From Bog-473 sp036489775 (GTDB lineage Bacteria > Actinomycetota > Acidimicrobiia > Acidimicrobiales > RAAP-2), in contig DASXFC010000038.1 of assembly GCA_036489775.1 (NCBI GenBank), positions 62,001 through 126,000 on the forward strand: a stretch of 64,000 nucleotides of DNA, written 5' to 3'. The notes beneath the pieces are model-generated. The model made no database searches. It was not told the origin of the DNA and saw only the letters and a program-made list of their open reading frames with translations. Position 1 is the stretch's first letter. The number at the start of each line of letters is the position of its first letter. Positions 8,253-15,993 of the stretch are shown here, piece after piece. The position numbers and the translations under genes were made by a program.

Positions 8253-9460
8253 TGGCAGGGACCCCCGCCACCCACCGCTGGAATCTGCGCGATAGCCATC
8301 GGGTGCCCCGCGCTCTGCATCCAGTGGCCTGGTGGCTCTGGGCGCTCTGCCTGGCCACCGCGGTGAGTGCGACGACCAACCCGCTGTTGTTGTTGCTGGT
8401 GCTGTGCGTGCTCGGAGTCGTCGTCAGTAACCGGCGCACCGAGGCTCCCTGGGCTCGGGCTTTCAAGTACTACCTCTATCTGGCTCTGAGCGTCATCGTG
8501 ATCCGGGTGCTGTTCCGGACCATCTTCGGCGGTGACGTCGACGCCCCGACCATGCACGTCATCTTCACTTTGCCCCATATCCCTCTGCCCTCATGGATGG
8601 CCGGCGTCCAGCTGGGCGGGGCTGTGACGTGGGAGGGGACATGTAGTGCTCTCTACGACGGATTGCGCCTGGCCACCATGCTGTGTTGCATCGGCGCCGC
8701 CAACACGCTGGCCAATCCAAAACGTGCCCTGCGGGTGCTCCCCGGCGCTCTCTACGAACTGGGGACGGCGGTGGTCGTGGCGCTCAGCGTGGCCCCCCAG
8801 CTCATCGAAAGCGTTCAGCGCGTCAGCAAGGCCCGCAAACTCCGGGGTGGTACGACCAAAGGTCGTCGCCACGTCCTGCGCACCATCGCCATCCCGGTGT
8901 TGGAGGACGCCCTTGAGCGGTCTTTGCGCTTGGCCGCCGGCATGGACTCGCGCGGCTACGGCCGCACTGGTCCGGCCTCCCCCCGCACCCGGCGTATCAC
9001 CGGGGCGCTCATGCTGCTCGGGTTGTGCGGCCTCTGCGCCGGCGCCTACGGCCTGACGGACAGCTCCACGCCTGGTGCGTTCAGGTTGCCGGCGCTGTTG
9101 GTGGGGGCGGTGCTGTGCTGCATCGGGCTCTTCTTCGGCAGCCGCCGCGTCCGCCGCACCAAATACCGGTCGGACCCGTGGCGCGCCCCCGAATGGGTGG
9201 TCGTCCTCTCGGGACTGGTGCCGATGGTCGTGCTGTTGGTCAGCCCGGGTATGAGCCTGGAAAGCCTCAACCCGTCGACGGACCCGCTGACCTGGCCGAC
9301 GCTGCCGGTGGTGGCCGTGGTGGCCATTCTCGTCGCCGCTGTCGCGGCGGTGGCATCGCCACCAGCGCTGCGCCGACCGCGTCCCGCTCGGCCCAACTCG
9401 ACCCAAGCGTCACCCTTCGTGTCAGCGGTGGAACGTTTCCCGATCGAGGTGTCGGGATGA
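8252..9460 (+). CDS. ECF transporter transmembrane component (EcfT/CbiQ family)
   Basis: A 402-aa polytopic protein. It carries the two cytoplasmic coupling motifs of EcfT proteins: the first Arg-containing motif in 'RVSKARKLRGG' (about 192-202) and the second in 'GMDSRGYGR' (about 230-238). These helices dock on the ATPase. It is longer than the usual ~260 aa because of four extra C-terminal TM segments. TGATG overlap with the upstream gene and ATGA overlap with the ATPase indicate coupled translation. Confidence 0.85.
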   Translation: MAGTPATHRWNLRDSHRVPRALHPVAWWLWALCLATAVSATTNPLLLLLVLCVLGVVVSNRRTEAPWARAFKYYLYLALSVIVIRVLFRTIFGGDVDAPTMHVIFTLPHIPLPSWMAGVQLGGAVTWEGTCSALYDGLRLATMLCCIGAANTLANPKRALRVLPGALYELGTAVVVALSVAPQLIESVQRVSKARKLRGGTTKGRRHVLRTIAIPVLEDALERSLRLAAGMDSRGYGRTGPASPRTRRITGALMLLGLCGLCAGAYGLTDSSTPGAFRLPALLVGAVLCCIGLFFGSRRVRRTKYRSDPWRAPEWVVVLSGLVPMVVLLVSPGMSLESLNPSTDPLTWPTLPVVAVVAILVAAVAAVASPPALRRPRPARPNSTQASPFVSAVERFPIEVSG

Positions 9461-11079
9461 TTCGCTTCGATCATGTGACCGTGACGTACGCCGACGCGGA
9501 TCTACCTGTGCTGCGTGATGTGGATTTCGAGGTGGCCGAGGGCGAGCTGGCCTTGGTGGTGGGCCGGACCGGAGTGGGGAAGTCGACGCTGCTGGGCGCG
9601 GTCAACGGCTTGGTGCCCCACTTCACCGGCGGCACCCTGGCCGGCCGGGTGCTGGTCGACGGTCGCGAGACGCGCACGCACAAGCCGCGCGAGCTGGCCG
9701 ATGTGGTGGGGATGGTAGGCCAGGATCCTCTGGCTGGCTTCGTGACCGACACCGTGGAGGAGGAGCTGGCCTATGTCATGGAGCAGTTGGCCGTGCCCCC
9801 CGAGGTCATGCGCAAGCGGGTCGAGGAGACCCTGGACCTGCTCGGCATTGCCGAGCTGCGGGACCGGGCTCTGGTCGAACTCTCGGGTGGTCAGCAGCAA
9901 CGGGTGGCCATCGGCTCCGTCCTGACCGCACAACCGCGCATACTCGTCCTCGACGAGCCGACCTCCGCGCTCGACCCCACGGCGGCAGAGGAGGTCCTGG
10001 CTGCTATCACCCGATTGGTGCACGACCTGGGGGTCACCGTGGTATTGGCCGAGCACCGGCTCGAGCGGGTGGTGCAGTATGCCGACTCGGTGATCGAGGT
10101 CCGGGCCGATGGCACCGTGCACAAGGGCGCCCCCGCCGCCATGCTGGCCTCGACCAAGGTGGCTCCTCCGACCGTCGAGTTGGGCCGGCTGGCACTTTGG
10201 TCACCACTTCCCCTTTCGGTCCGTGACGCCCGCCGCGCCGTTGGACCATTGCGGGTCCAGCTGGCGGCGATCGCGGTGCCGCCGCTGCGCCGCTCCGTGC
10301 CCCGTCGCCGCGGCGAAATGCTGTTGCGGGCGCGCAACGTGGTGGTCCGGTACGGGCCGGTGGTGGCCGTCGGGGGCGTCGATCTCGATCTGGTGGCCGG
10401 TGAGGTCACTGCTCTGATGGGTCGCAACGGTTCGGGCAAGTCATCGTTGCTATGGGCCATCCAAGGGTCGGGTCCGCGTCAGGCCGGCGTGGTGTCGGTC
10501 GACTGTGCCGACCCCAAGGCTCTGTCGACTGCCAAAGCACGGGCGCTGGTCGGATTGGTACCCCAGACCCCGGCTGATCTGCTCTACCTCGACACAGTGG
10601 ACCTCGAGCTGGGTCAGGCCGACGAGGAGAGCGGCGGGGAGTCGGGGGGTGCCCGCCGCCTCCTGGACCGGTTGGCGCCCGGTATCGACGGTGCCATGCA
10701 CCCGCGCGACCTGTCGGAGGGCCAGCGCCTGGCCCTGGTGCTGGCCATTCAGCTGGCGGCGGCCCCTCGCGTCGTGCTGCTCGATGAGCCGACCCGGGGC
10801 CTCGACTACAGCGCCAAGCGTTCTTTGATCGAGATGATGGACCAGTTGGCGTCCGACGGTCACAGCGTCGTCATCGCCACTCACGACGTGGAGTTCGTGG
10901 CCGCGGCGGCCGACCGGGTCATGGTGATGGCGGCGGGCGACGTGGTGGCGGACGGTCCGACGTCCGAGGTACTGGTGGCATCACCAGCCTTCGCGCCGCA
11001 GGTGGCCAAAATTCTGGCCCCGCTCGAGTACCTGACCATCGACCAGGTCCGCGAAGCGATGGACGTGGTGGCCAACTGA
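9457..11079 (+). CDS. ECF transporter ATP-binding protein, two fused ATPase domains
   Basis: A 540-aa fusion of two ABC ATPases, equivalent to EcfA plus EcfA'. Domain 1 (about 1-230) has Walker A GRTGVGKST, signature LSGGQQQR and Walker B LVLDEPTSALD. Domain 2 (about 288-530) has GRNGSGKSS, a variant signature LSEGQRLAL and VLLDEPTRGLD. It powers vitamin uptake with the adjacent T and S components. ATG 9457 overlaps the EcfT stop; the longer open frame from 9025 is overlap with EcfT. Confidence 0.9.
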   Translation: MIRFDHVTVTYADADLPVLRDVDFEVAEGELALVVGRTGVGKSTLLGAVNGLVPHFTGGTLAGRVLVDGRETRTHKPRELADVVGMVGQDPLAGFVTDTVEEELAYVMEQLAVPPEVMRKRVEETLDLLGIAELRDRALVELSGGQQQRVAIGSVLTAQPRILVLDEPTSALDPTAAEEVLAAITRLVHDLGVTVVLAEHRLERVVQYADSVIEVRADGTVHKGAPAAMLASTKVAPPTVELGRLALWSPLPLSVRDARRAVGPLRVQLAAIAVPPLRRSVPRRRGEMLLRARNVVVRYGPVVAVGGVDLDLVAGEVTALMGRNGSGKSSLLWAIQGSGPRQAGVVSVDCADPKALSTAKARALVGLVPQTPADLLYLDTVDLELGQADEESGGESGGARRLLDRLAPGIDGAMHPRDLSEGQRLALVLAIQLAAAPRVVLLDEPTRGLDYSAKRSLIEMMDQLASDGHSVVIATHDVEFVAAAADRVMVMAAGDVVADGPTSEVLVASPAFAPQVAKILAPLEYLTIDQVREAMDVVAN

Positions 11080-11936
11080 TGGGTGCGGTCGGTCACGCAC
11101 GCAAACACCGGGCCATCCGAGTGAGCCGCCGCTCCCGGCTGGTCATCGTCATGGCCTCCTTCCTCGGGTTCGTGGCGTTCCTGTGGCCTTTCGTCGTGTC
11201 GCCGCACACCTTCGGCGACGTGGCCATGGCGCCGCTGATGTTCGGCGCCCTCCTGGTGCTGGTCCTGGCCATCGTCTTCTCGGAGATGGCGGACGGCGGC
11301 ATCGACGCCAAGGCCATCGCCATGTTGGGCGTGCTCTCGGCCATCGGCGCCGCGCTGCGCCCGCTGGATGGCGGGACGGCCGGGGTCGAACTGGTCTTCT
11401 TCACCTTGGTTATCGCCGGCCGGGTCGTCGGCGCCGGCTTTGGCTTCACCCTGGGCTGCACCACCCTGTTCGCCTCCGCCCTCCTCACCAGCGGTGTGGG
11501 GCCCTGGATGCCCTATCAGATGTTCGGATGCGCCTGGGTGGGTCTCTTCGCCGGGCTGCTGCCACCGGCCAAGGGCAAGGTCGAAGTGCTGATGCTGGCC
11601 CTCTACGGCGCGGTCTCGGGTTACTTCTTCGGCTTCATGCTCAATCTGTCGTTCTGGCCGTTCTCGGTCGACCCGCACAGCACGGTCTCGTACTTGCCCG
11701 GGGCCTCCTTTGCCACGAATGTCTCGCGCTACCTGGTCTTCGATGGCACCACGTCGCTCGGTTTTGACACCGGTCGCGCCATCACCAACTTCGTCATCAT
11801 TTTGGTGGTGGGTCCGGCCATGCTGGCCACGTTCCGCCGGGCCGCCCGGCGCGCCGCCTTCGAGGCACCCGTGGCCTTCTCCGATGCCGCGAGCGATCTC
11901 GAACTTCGAGTCCCTCGATCCGAAGGAGGGTCATGA
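11079..11936 (+). CDS. ECF transporter S component (substrate-specific membrane subunit)
   Basis: A 285-aa protein with six or more TM helices. It shows S-component features: 'SAIGAALRPLDGG', 'VIAGRVVGAGFGFTLGCTTLFASALLTSGVGPWMPYQMFGCAWVG' (split here by loops) and 'GAVSGYFFGF'. It binds the vitamin inside the membrane. The cobalamin riboswitch upstream and the DUF71 gene downstream make cobalamin or a precursor the likely substrate; the sequence alone does not prove this. ATG overlaps the ATPase stop. Confidence 0.8.
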   Translation: MGAVGHARKHRAIRVSRRSRLVIVMASFLGFVAFLWPFVVSPHTFGDVAMAPLMFGALLVLVLAIVFSEMADGGIDAKAIAMLGVLSAIGAALRPLDGGTAGVELVFFTLVIAGRVVGAGFGFTLGCTTLFASALLTSGVGPWMPYQMFGCAWVGLFAGLLPPAKGKVEVLMLALYGAVSGYFFGFMLNLSFWPFSVDPHSTVSYLPGASFATNVSRYLVFDGTTSLGFDTGRAITNFVIILVVGPAMLATFRRAARRAAFEAPVAFSDAASDLELRVPRSEGGS

Positions 11937-12304
11937 CGCCGAGGTCAGTGGAGCTCATTGCGTGGACGGGACCGTGGTCCGAGGATGATCCGGACGCCAA
12001 CTTCAAGGGCGACGTGGCGCTCTATGCGCACGTCGACCCGATGCAAACGATCGACAACCTAGCCAAGGCCATCGGGATCCCAGCCGGCGCGGTGGTCCGC
12101 TACATCTTGGCCAAGTGGGCTACGGCCGGCAGCGGGGGATTGCTCGAGCTGGGGCCGACCATGATCCACCGGCTGTGGGAGCCGGTCGAGCAGGCCGAGC
12201 AGGCCGGGACCGATGTCGCCCGCCTGGAGGCCTACGAGCAACTGCGCCAGATGCTCTCGTGGCTCCGCCTTCCGCTGACCGACCCTGACGCGACGGGTTA
12301 CTAG
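11933..12304 (+). CDS. DUF6027 family protein
   Basis: A 123-aa soluble protein with the DUF6027 pattern 'WTGPW.EDDPDANFKGDVALYAHVDPM', 'NLAKAIGIPAGA.VRYILAKWA' and a C-terminal 'LRQMLSWLRLPL'. The family is small, actinobacterial and uncharacterised. An AAGGAGG ribosome site and overlap with the S component place it in the B12 uptake operon. Confidence 0.75.
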   Translation: MTPRSVELIAWTGPWSEDDPDANFKGDVALYAHVDPMQTIDNLAKAIGIPAGAVVRYILAKWATAGSGGLLELGPTMIHRLWEPVEQAEQAGTDVARLEAYEQLRQMLSWLRLPLTDPDATGY

Positions 12305-12310
12305 AGCACC

Positions 12311-13018
12311 ATGCCCATGCCGGCGGGCCCGTCCCGCCCTCAGGCCTGGATGAGTTGGTCGAGCGGCAAGGACAGCGCCCTGGCCCTGCACGAGGTCCGG
12401 ACGACTGGCGCGGTCGAGGTCGTCGCATTACTGACTTCGGTCAACGTCGAAACAGAGCGGGTGGCGATGCACGGCGTCCGCCGTTCACTGCTCGAGGCGC
12501 AGGCGTTGGCCCTCGACTTGCCACTTCACATGGTGGAGTTGCCCTGGCCGTGCCCTAATGCGACATATGAGCAGCAGATGAACGAGGCACTCCGCACGGC
12601 CCGTTCGGGCGGGGTCGAAGCGATGGTGTTCGGCGACCTCTTCCTCGATGACATCCGTCGCTACCGGGAGGCGTCGTTGCTTGGCTCGGGCATCACGCCG
12701 CTCTTCCCACTCTGGCAGCGACCCACCTCCGCACTGGCGCAGGATCTCATCGAGCAGGGATTCAGAGCACTGGTGGTGTGCGTCGATTTGGCCCAGGCCC
12801 CCTCATCACTGGCCGGCCGATGGTTCGATCATTCGCTGCTGGCCGAGCTTCCTCCCGGCGTCGATCCGTGCGGTGAGAACGGGGAGTTCCACACCGTGGT
12901 GGTCGACGGACCTGGCTTCGCCCATTCGATCGACGTCGTGGTGGGGGAGACCATCGAGCGCGACGGCTTCGCCTTCACCGACGTGCTGCCGACCAAGGAG
13001 TCCTCAGCTCGGCGCTGA
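12311..13018 (+). CDS. DUF71/COG2102 ATP-pyrophosphatase (diphthine--ammonia ligase-like), predicted B12-related branch
   Basis: A 235-aa adenine nucleotide alpha hydrolase-like protein. The PP-loop is WSSGKDSALAL (about residues 16-26); later motifs include 'MVFGDLFLDDIRRYRE' and 'DPCGENGEFHTVVVDGP'. Eukaryotic and archaeal homologues amidate diphthine, which bacteria lack. Published comparative genomics of DUF71 proposed that a bacterial subgroup acts in B12 salvage, and the position here behind a riboswitch-controlled ECF operon fits that. Seven bp separate it from the DUF6027 gene. Confidence 0.75.
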   Translation: MPMPAGPSRPQAWMSWSSGKDSALALHEVRTTGAVEVVALLTSVNVETERVAMHGVRRSLLEAQALALDLPLHMVELPWPCPNATYEQQMNEALRTARSGGVEAMVFGDLFLDDIRRYREASLLGSGITPLFPLWQRPTSALAQDLIEQGFRALVVCVDLAQAPSSLAGRWFDHSLLAELPPGVDPCGENGEFHTVVVDGPGFAHSIDVVVGETIERDGFAFTDVLPTKESSARR

Positions 13019-13024
13019 GTCTCC

Positions 13025-13903
13025 TCAGCTGGCGCTGGCCGTTCCCGCCGCCTTGCCGTCATCGGCTTCATCGACCAGCCAGAGCCGGCGACGAGTCTTG
13101 GCCAGGTCACGGAAGATCTCGACGGCTTCAAGGCCGTCAGCGGCCCAATCATCGGCGCCCGTGCTCGGCGCGGTGGCCGGGTTGGCCGCTTGGCCACCGA
13201 CCACCACCGGGATGCTGGGGTCGACCGCGTGGACGGCCTGCACGGTCGCTCGGACCGAATCGAGATTGCTCTCGGTGGTGGCCCCCACCCCGACCGCGAT
13301 CAGTCGGTGCGCCGTGCGAGCCGCTCCGGCGAAAGCTTCCGGTGGCACGTCGGCACCGAGTTCGAGGCAGTCGAAGCCCTCGAGCCGCACCAGGTCGGCC
13401 ACGATGGAGATGGCCAGAGTGTGGTGCTCCCCCTTACAGGCGCCGAACACGACGGTTCCACGGCTGCGTCCCGGCCGGCGAAACCGCGCCCCGAGCCGGG
13501 CCACCAGGCGGGCGGCCGTGGCCGTGGCCACGTACTCCTCGGCCACCGGCGCGTCGGGCAGCCCGGAACGTCCACTGATGTCGTCGATGGCGCCAACCAG
13601 CAGATCGAGGTAGCAGCGGGCGGGCGAGTGCCCCGCCGCCAGTGCCTGCTCGAGCACCCGCCACGCGGCCGTCTCGTCGCCCACGGCCAGCGTGGCCCCG
13701 AGCCGGGTCCGCCAGGCCGTGCCGAGGTCTTCCCCGTCGCCCGACAGATCGGGCTCGGCCGAGAACGCCGCCAGGTCAGCGGGGTCGATCACCCATCCGG
13801 TGCCTTCCCGCCGAGCCGGGAGGCGACCCGTTCGTACATAGCGGTAGGCGGTCATGTAGTGGACGCCCAGCAGCGCCGCCACCTGCTTGAGGTTGAGCTG
13901 CAC
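13025..13903 (-). CDS. HTH-type transcriptional regulator with cobalamin-binding domain
   Basis: A 292-aa protein. An excisionase/MerR-like HTH (about 3-47, 'LKQVAALLGVHYMTAYRYVRTG') precedes a helical cap (about 60-150) and a Rossmann B12-binding domain (about 165-280). The His loop is GEHHTLA, i.e. E-x-H-x-x-A in place of D-x-H-x-x-G; 'ATTESNL' gives the S-x-L motif and 'VVVGGQA' the GG motif. The architecture parallels CarH/LitR-type B12 regulators. GTG 13903 is preferred because a longer frame (to 14122) would overlap mutA. It is divergent from mutAB-meaB, so it probably tunes them to B12 supply (inference). Confidence 0.75.
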   Translation of the reverse strand: MQLNLKQVAALLGVHYMTAYRYVRTGRLPARREGTGWVIDPADLAAFSAEPDLSGDGEDLGTAWRTRLGATLAVGDETAAWRVLEQALAAGHSPARCYLDLLVGAIDDISGRSGLPDAPVAEEYVATATAARLVARLGARFRRPGRSRGTVVFGACKGEHHTLAISIVADLVRLEGFDCLELGADVPPEAFAGAARTAHRLIAVGVGATTESNLDSVRATVQAVHAVDPSIPVVVGGQAANPATAPSTGADDWAADGLEAVEIFRDLAKTRRRLWLVDEADDGKAAGTASAS

Positions 13904-14079
13904 TGATGGTCCCGATCCCACGCGCCGACGATACTTCCCAGCCCGCGGCACCCCTGCGACCTCGAATAGGTCGCTGACCAGCGCCTGGTCCGCCTGGGCT
14001 TGCCAAAATGGCTCGGCTCGACGGATCCTTTTGGGTCCATGGAACAACAGGATGTCTCTGAGCTGGCCAACGAGGGGTT

Positions 14080-15993
14080 TTGAGCCAGGACACGCCACTT
14101 GAACTAGCCGCTGAGTTCCCACCGGTCACCGAAGACCAGTGGCACCAGGCCGTCAACAAGGTTCTGGCCGGCCAGGACGCCGATCTGTCCGCCGAGGAGC
14201 TGACACGCCGGTTCCAGCGCCAGCTGGTGACCACTACGCATGACGGCATCGCGATCCAGCCTCTCTATACGAGGGATGACCTGCCCGCAGAGTCCCTCTC
14301 GATTGGCGCGCCTGGCTTCTGGCCCTTCGTCCGCGGTTCGACCGTGCTGGGTGGCGTCCAAACCGGTTGGGACGTACGCCAGGTCCTCGAACTCGACCCC
14401 TCCGGTCAGGCGGTCGAGCCCGCGCTCGACCAGCTCGAACGTGGTGCCACCTCACTGCTGATCCGGAGCGCACCACCCGAGGGACGCACTTCGCTCACGG
14501 TCGACCAGCTCGATGCTGCACTCGAGGGTACGTACCTCGACCTCATCACGGTGGCCCTCGACACCACCCTCGGTCTCAGCGGTGCCGAGGCACTGATCGG
14601 GCTGTGGCAGAAGCGCCAGATCGATCCGGCCATCGCCCGCGGCGTGCTCGGTCTCGATCCACTCGGCACGGCGGCCAGCCAAGGACAGGCCCTCGACCAA
14701 GATGAAGTCGAGCGAGCGGTCGCCCTCGCCAAAGACTGCGCCGCCCACTGGCCGGCCAGCCGGGCCTGGGTGGTCGACGCCACCCGGTACCACGAGGCGG
14801 GTGCCTCCGATGTGGAAGAAGTGGCCTGTGCCACGGCCACCGGGTTGGCCTACCTCCGGCTCCTCCAAGATGGGGGCCTCGATCTCACCGCAGCTTTCGG
14901 GCAGTTGGAATTCCGGCTGGCCGCCTCGGCCGACCAGTTCTCCACCATGGCCAAGCTGCGGGCGGCCAGGCTGCTCTGGGCCCGGGTGGCCGAGGTCCTC
15001 GGGGTGCCCGACGCGGGGGAGCAGCATCAGCACGCCATGACCTCCCGGCGCATGCTGACCCGTTACGACCCGTGGACGAACCTGCTGCGCAACACCACGG
15101 CTTGCTTCGCCGCCGGCGCCGGTGGCGCCGAAGCGATCACCGTCGAAGTGCACGACCTCCTCCTCGGCTCGAGTGAGCAGACCGAGCTGGGTCGCCGGCT
15201 GGCCCGCAACACGCACCTGCTCTTGCTCGAGGAGACGCACCTGGCCCGCGTCGTCGATCCCGGCGGCGGCTCGTGGTACATCGAGTGGCTGACCGATGCC
15301 ATCGGCCGCCACGCCTGGGCCTTCATGCAAGAGATCGAAGCCGCCGGGGGCATGGCGGCCGCGCTCGAAGCGCGATTGATCCACGAGCGCATCGAGCAGA
15401 CCTGGCAGCAGGAGATGAAGGACCTGGCTCGCCGCAAAGAGACCATCGTCGGCGTGAGTGACTTCCCCAATTTGGAGGACCGCATCCCTCCGCATCCCAT
15501 CGAGGAGGCGGCCCCGACCGGTGGGCTCCCTCGACGCCGGTCGGCCGATGCCTTCGAGGCCCTGCGGACAAGGACTGACGATCACGAGCGCACGACCGGG
15601 CAACGTCCCGCTGTCCTCTTGGTGACGCTGGGTCCGGCCAGCGCCTTCACGGCCCGGGTCACCTACGCCAGAGCGTTCTTTGAAACGGCCGGATTGCGCG
15701 CGGTGACCCACGACGGGGGCGAGGCCCCGAGCGCCGACGAGGTGCGTCGGGCGGTTGAGGAGAGTGGGGCCGCCGTGGCCTGCCTGTGCTCGTCCGATGC
15801 GGTCTACGCCGAATCCGGGGTCGCTGCGCTGGCTGCCGTGACCCCGTCGGGTCTGGCCCGGACCTACGTGGCCACCCGACCGGGTGCCTTGGGCGACTCG
15901 ATGCTCGAAGCCGGGGCCGACGAGCTCATCTACGCCGGCTGTGACGTGCTCGACGCCTTGGTCCGACTTCTCGACGTCGTTGGTGTGAAATGA
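14080..15993 (+). CDS. mutA: Methylmalonyl-CoA mutase small (beta) subunit
   Basis: A 637-aa homologue of the mutase beta subunit, partner of MutB in converting (R)-methylmalonyl-CoA to succinyl-CoA. The N-terminal TIM-barrel half has 'LYTRDDLP' and 'GFWPFVRGSTVLGG..TGWDVRQ'. The C-terminal B12-fold (about 510-637) lacks the D-x-H-x-x-G cobalt-ligating loop, reading GPASAFTARV, as expected of the non-catalytic subunit. The start is TTG 14080 with a nearby GAGGGG; no ATG/GTG gives a full N-terminus. It overlaps mutB by 4 nt. Confidence 0.9.
   Translation: MSQDTPLELAAEFPPVTEDQWHQAVNKVLAGQDADLSAEELTRRFQRQLVTTTHDGIAIQPLYTRDDLPAESLSIGAPGFWPFVRGSTVLGGVQTGWDVRQVLELDPSGQAVEPALDQLERGATSLLIRSAPPEGRTSLTVDQLDAALEGTYLDLITVALDTTLGLSGAEALIGLWQKRQIDPAIARGVLGLDPLGTAASQGQALDQDEVERAVALAKDCAAHWPASRAWVVDATRYHEAGASDVEEVACATATGLAYLRLLQDGGLDLTAAFGQLEFRLAASADQFSTMAKLRAARLLWARVAEVLGVPDAGEQHQHAMTSRRMLTRYDPWTNLLRNTTACFAAGAGGAEAITVEVHDLLLGSSEQTELGRRLARNTHLLLLEETHLARVVDPGGGSWYIEWLTDAIGRHAWAFMQEIEAAGGMAAALEARLIHERIEQTWQQEMKDLARRKETIVGVSDFPNLEDRIPPHPIEEAAPTGGLPRRRSADAFEALRTRTDDHERTTGQRPAVLLVTLGPASAFTARVTYARAFFETAGLRAVTHDGGEAPSADEVRRAVEESGAAVACLCSSDAVYAESGVAALAAVTPSGLARTYVATRPGALGDSMLEAGADELIYAGCDVLDALVRLLDVVGVK

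Noticed and set aside
9025..9456. N-terminal extension of the ECF ATPase
   Set aside because: The extension overlaps the EcfT gene in another frame; ATG 9457 with the ATGA overlap gives a standard ATPase N-terminus.
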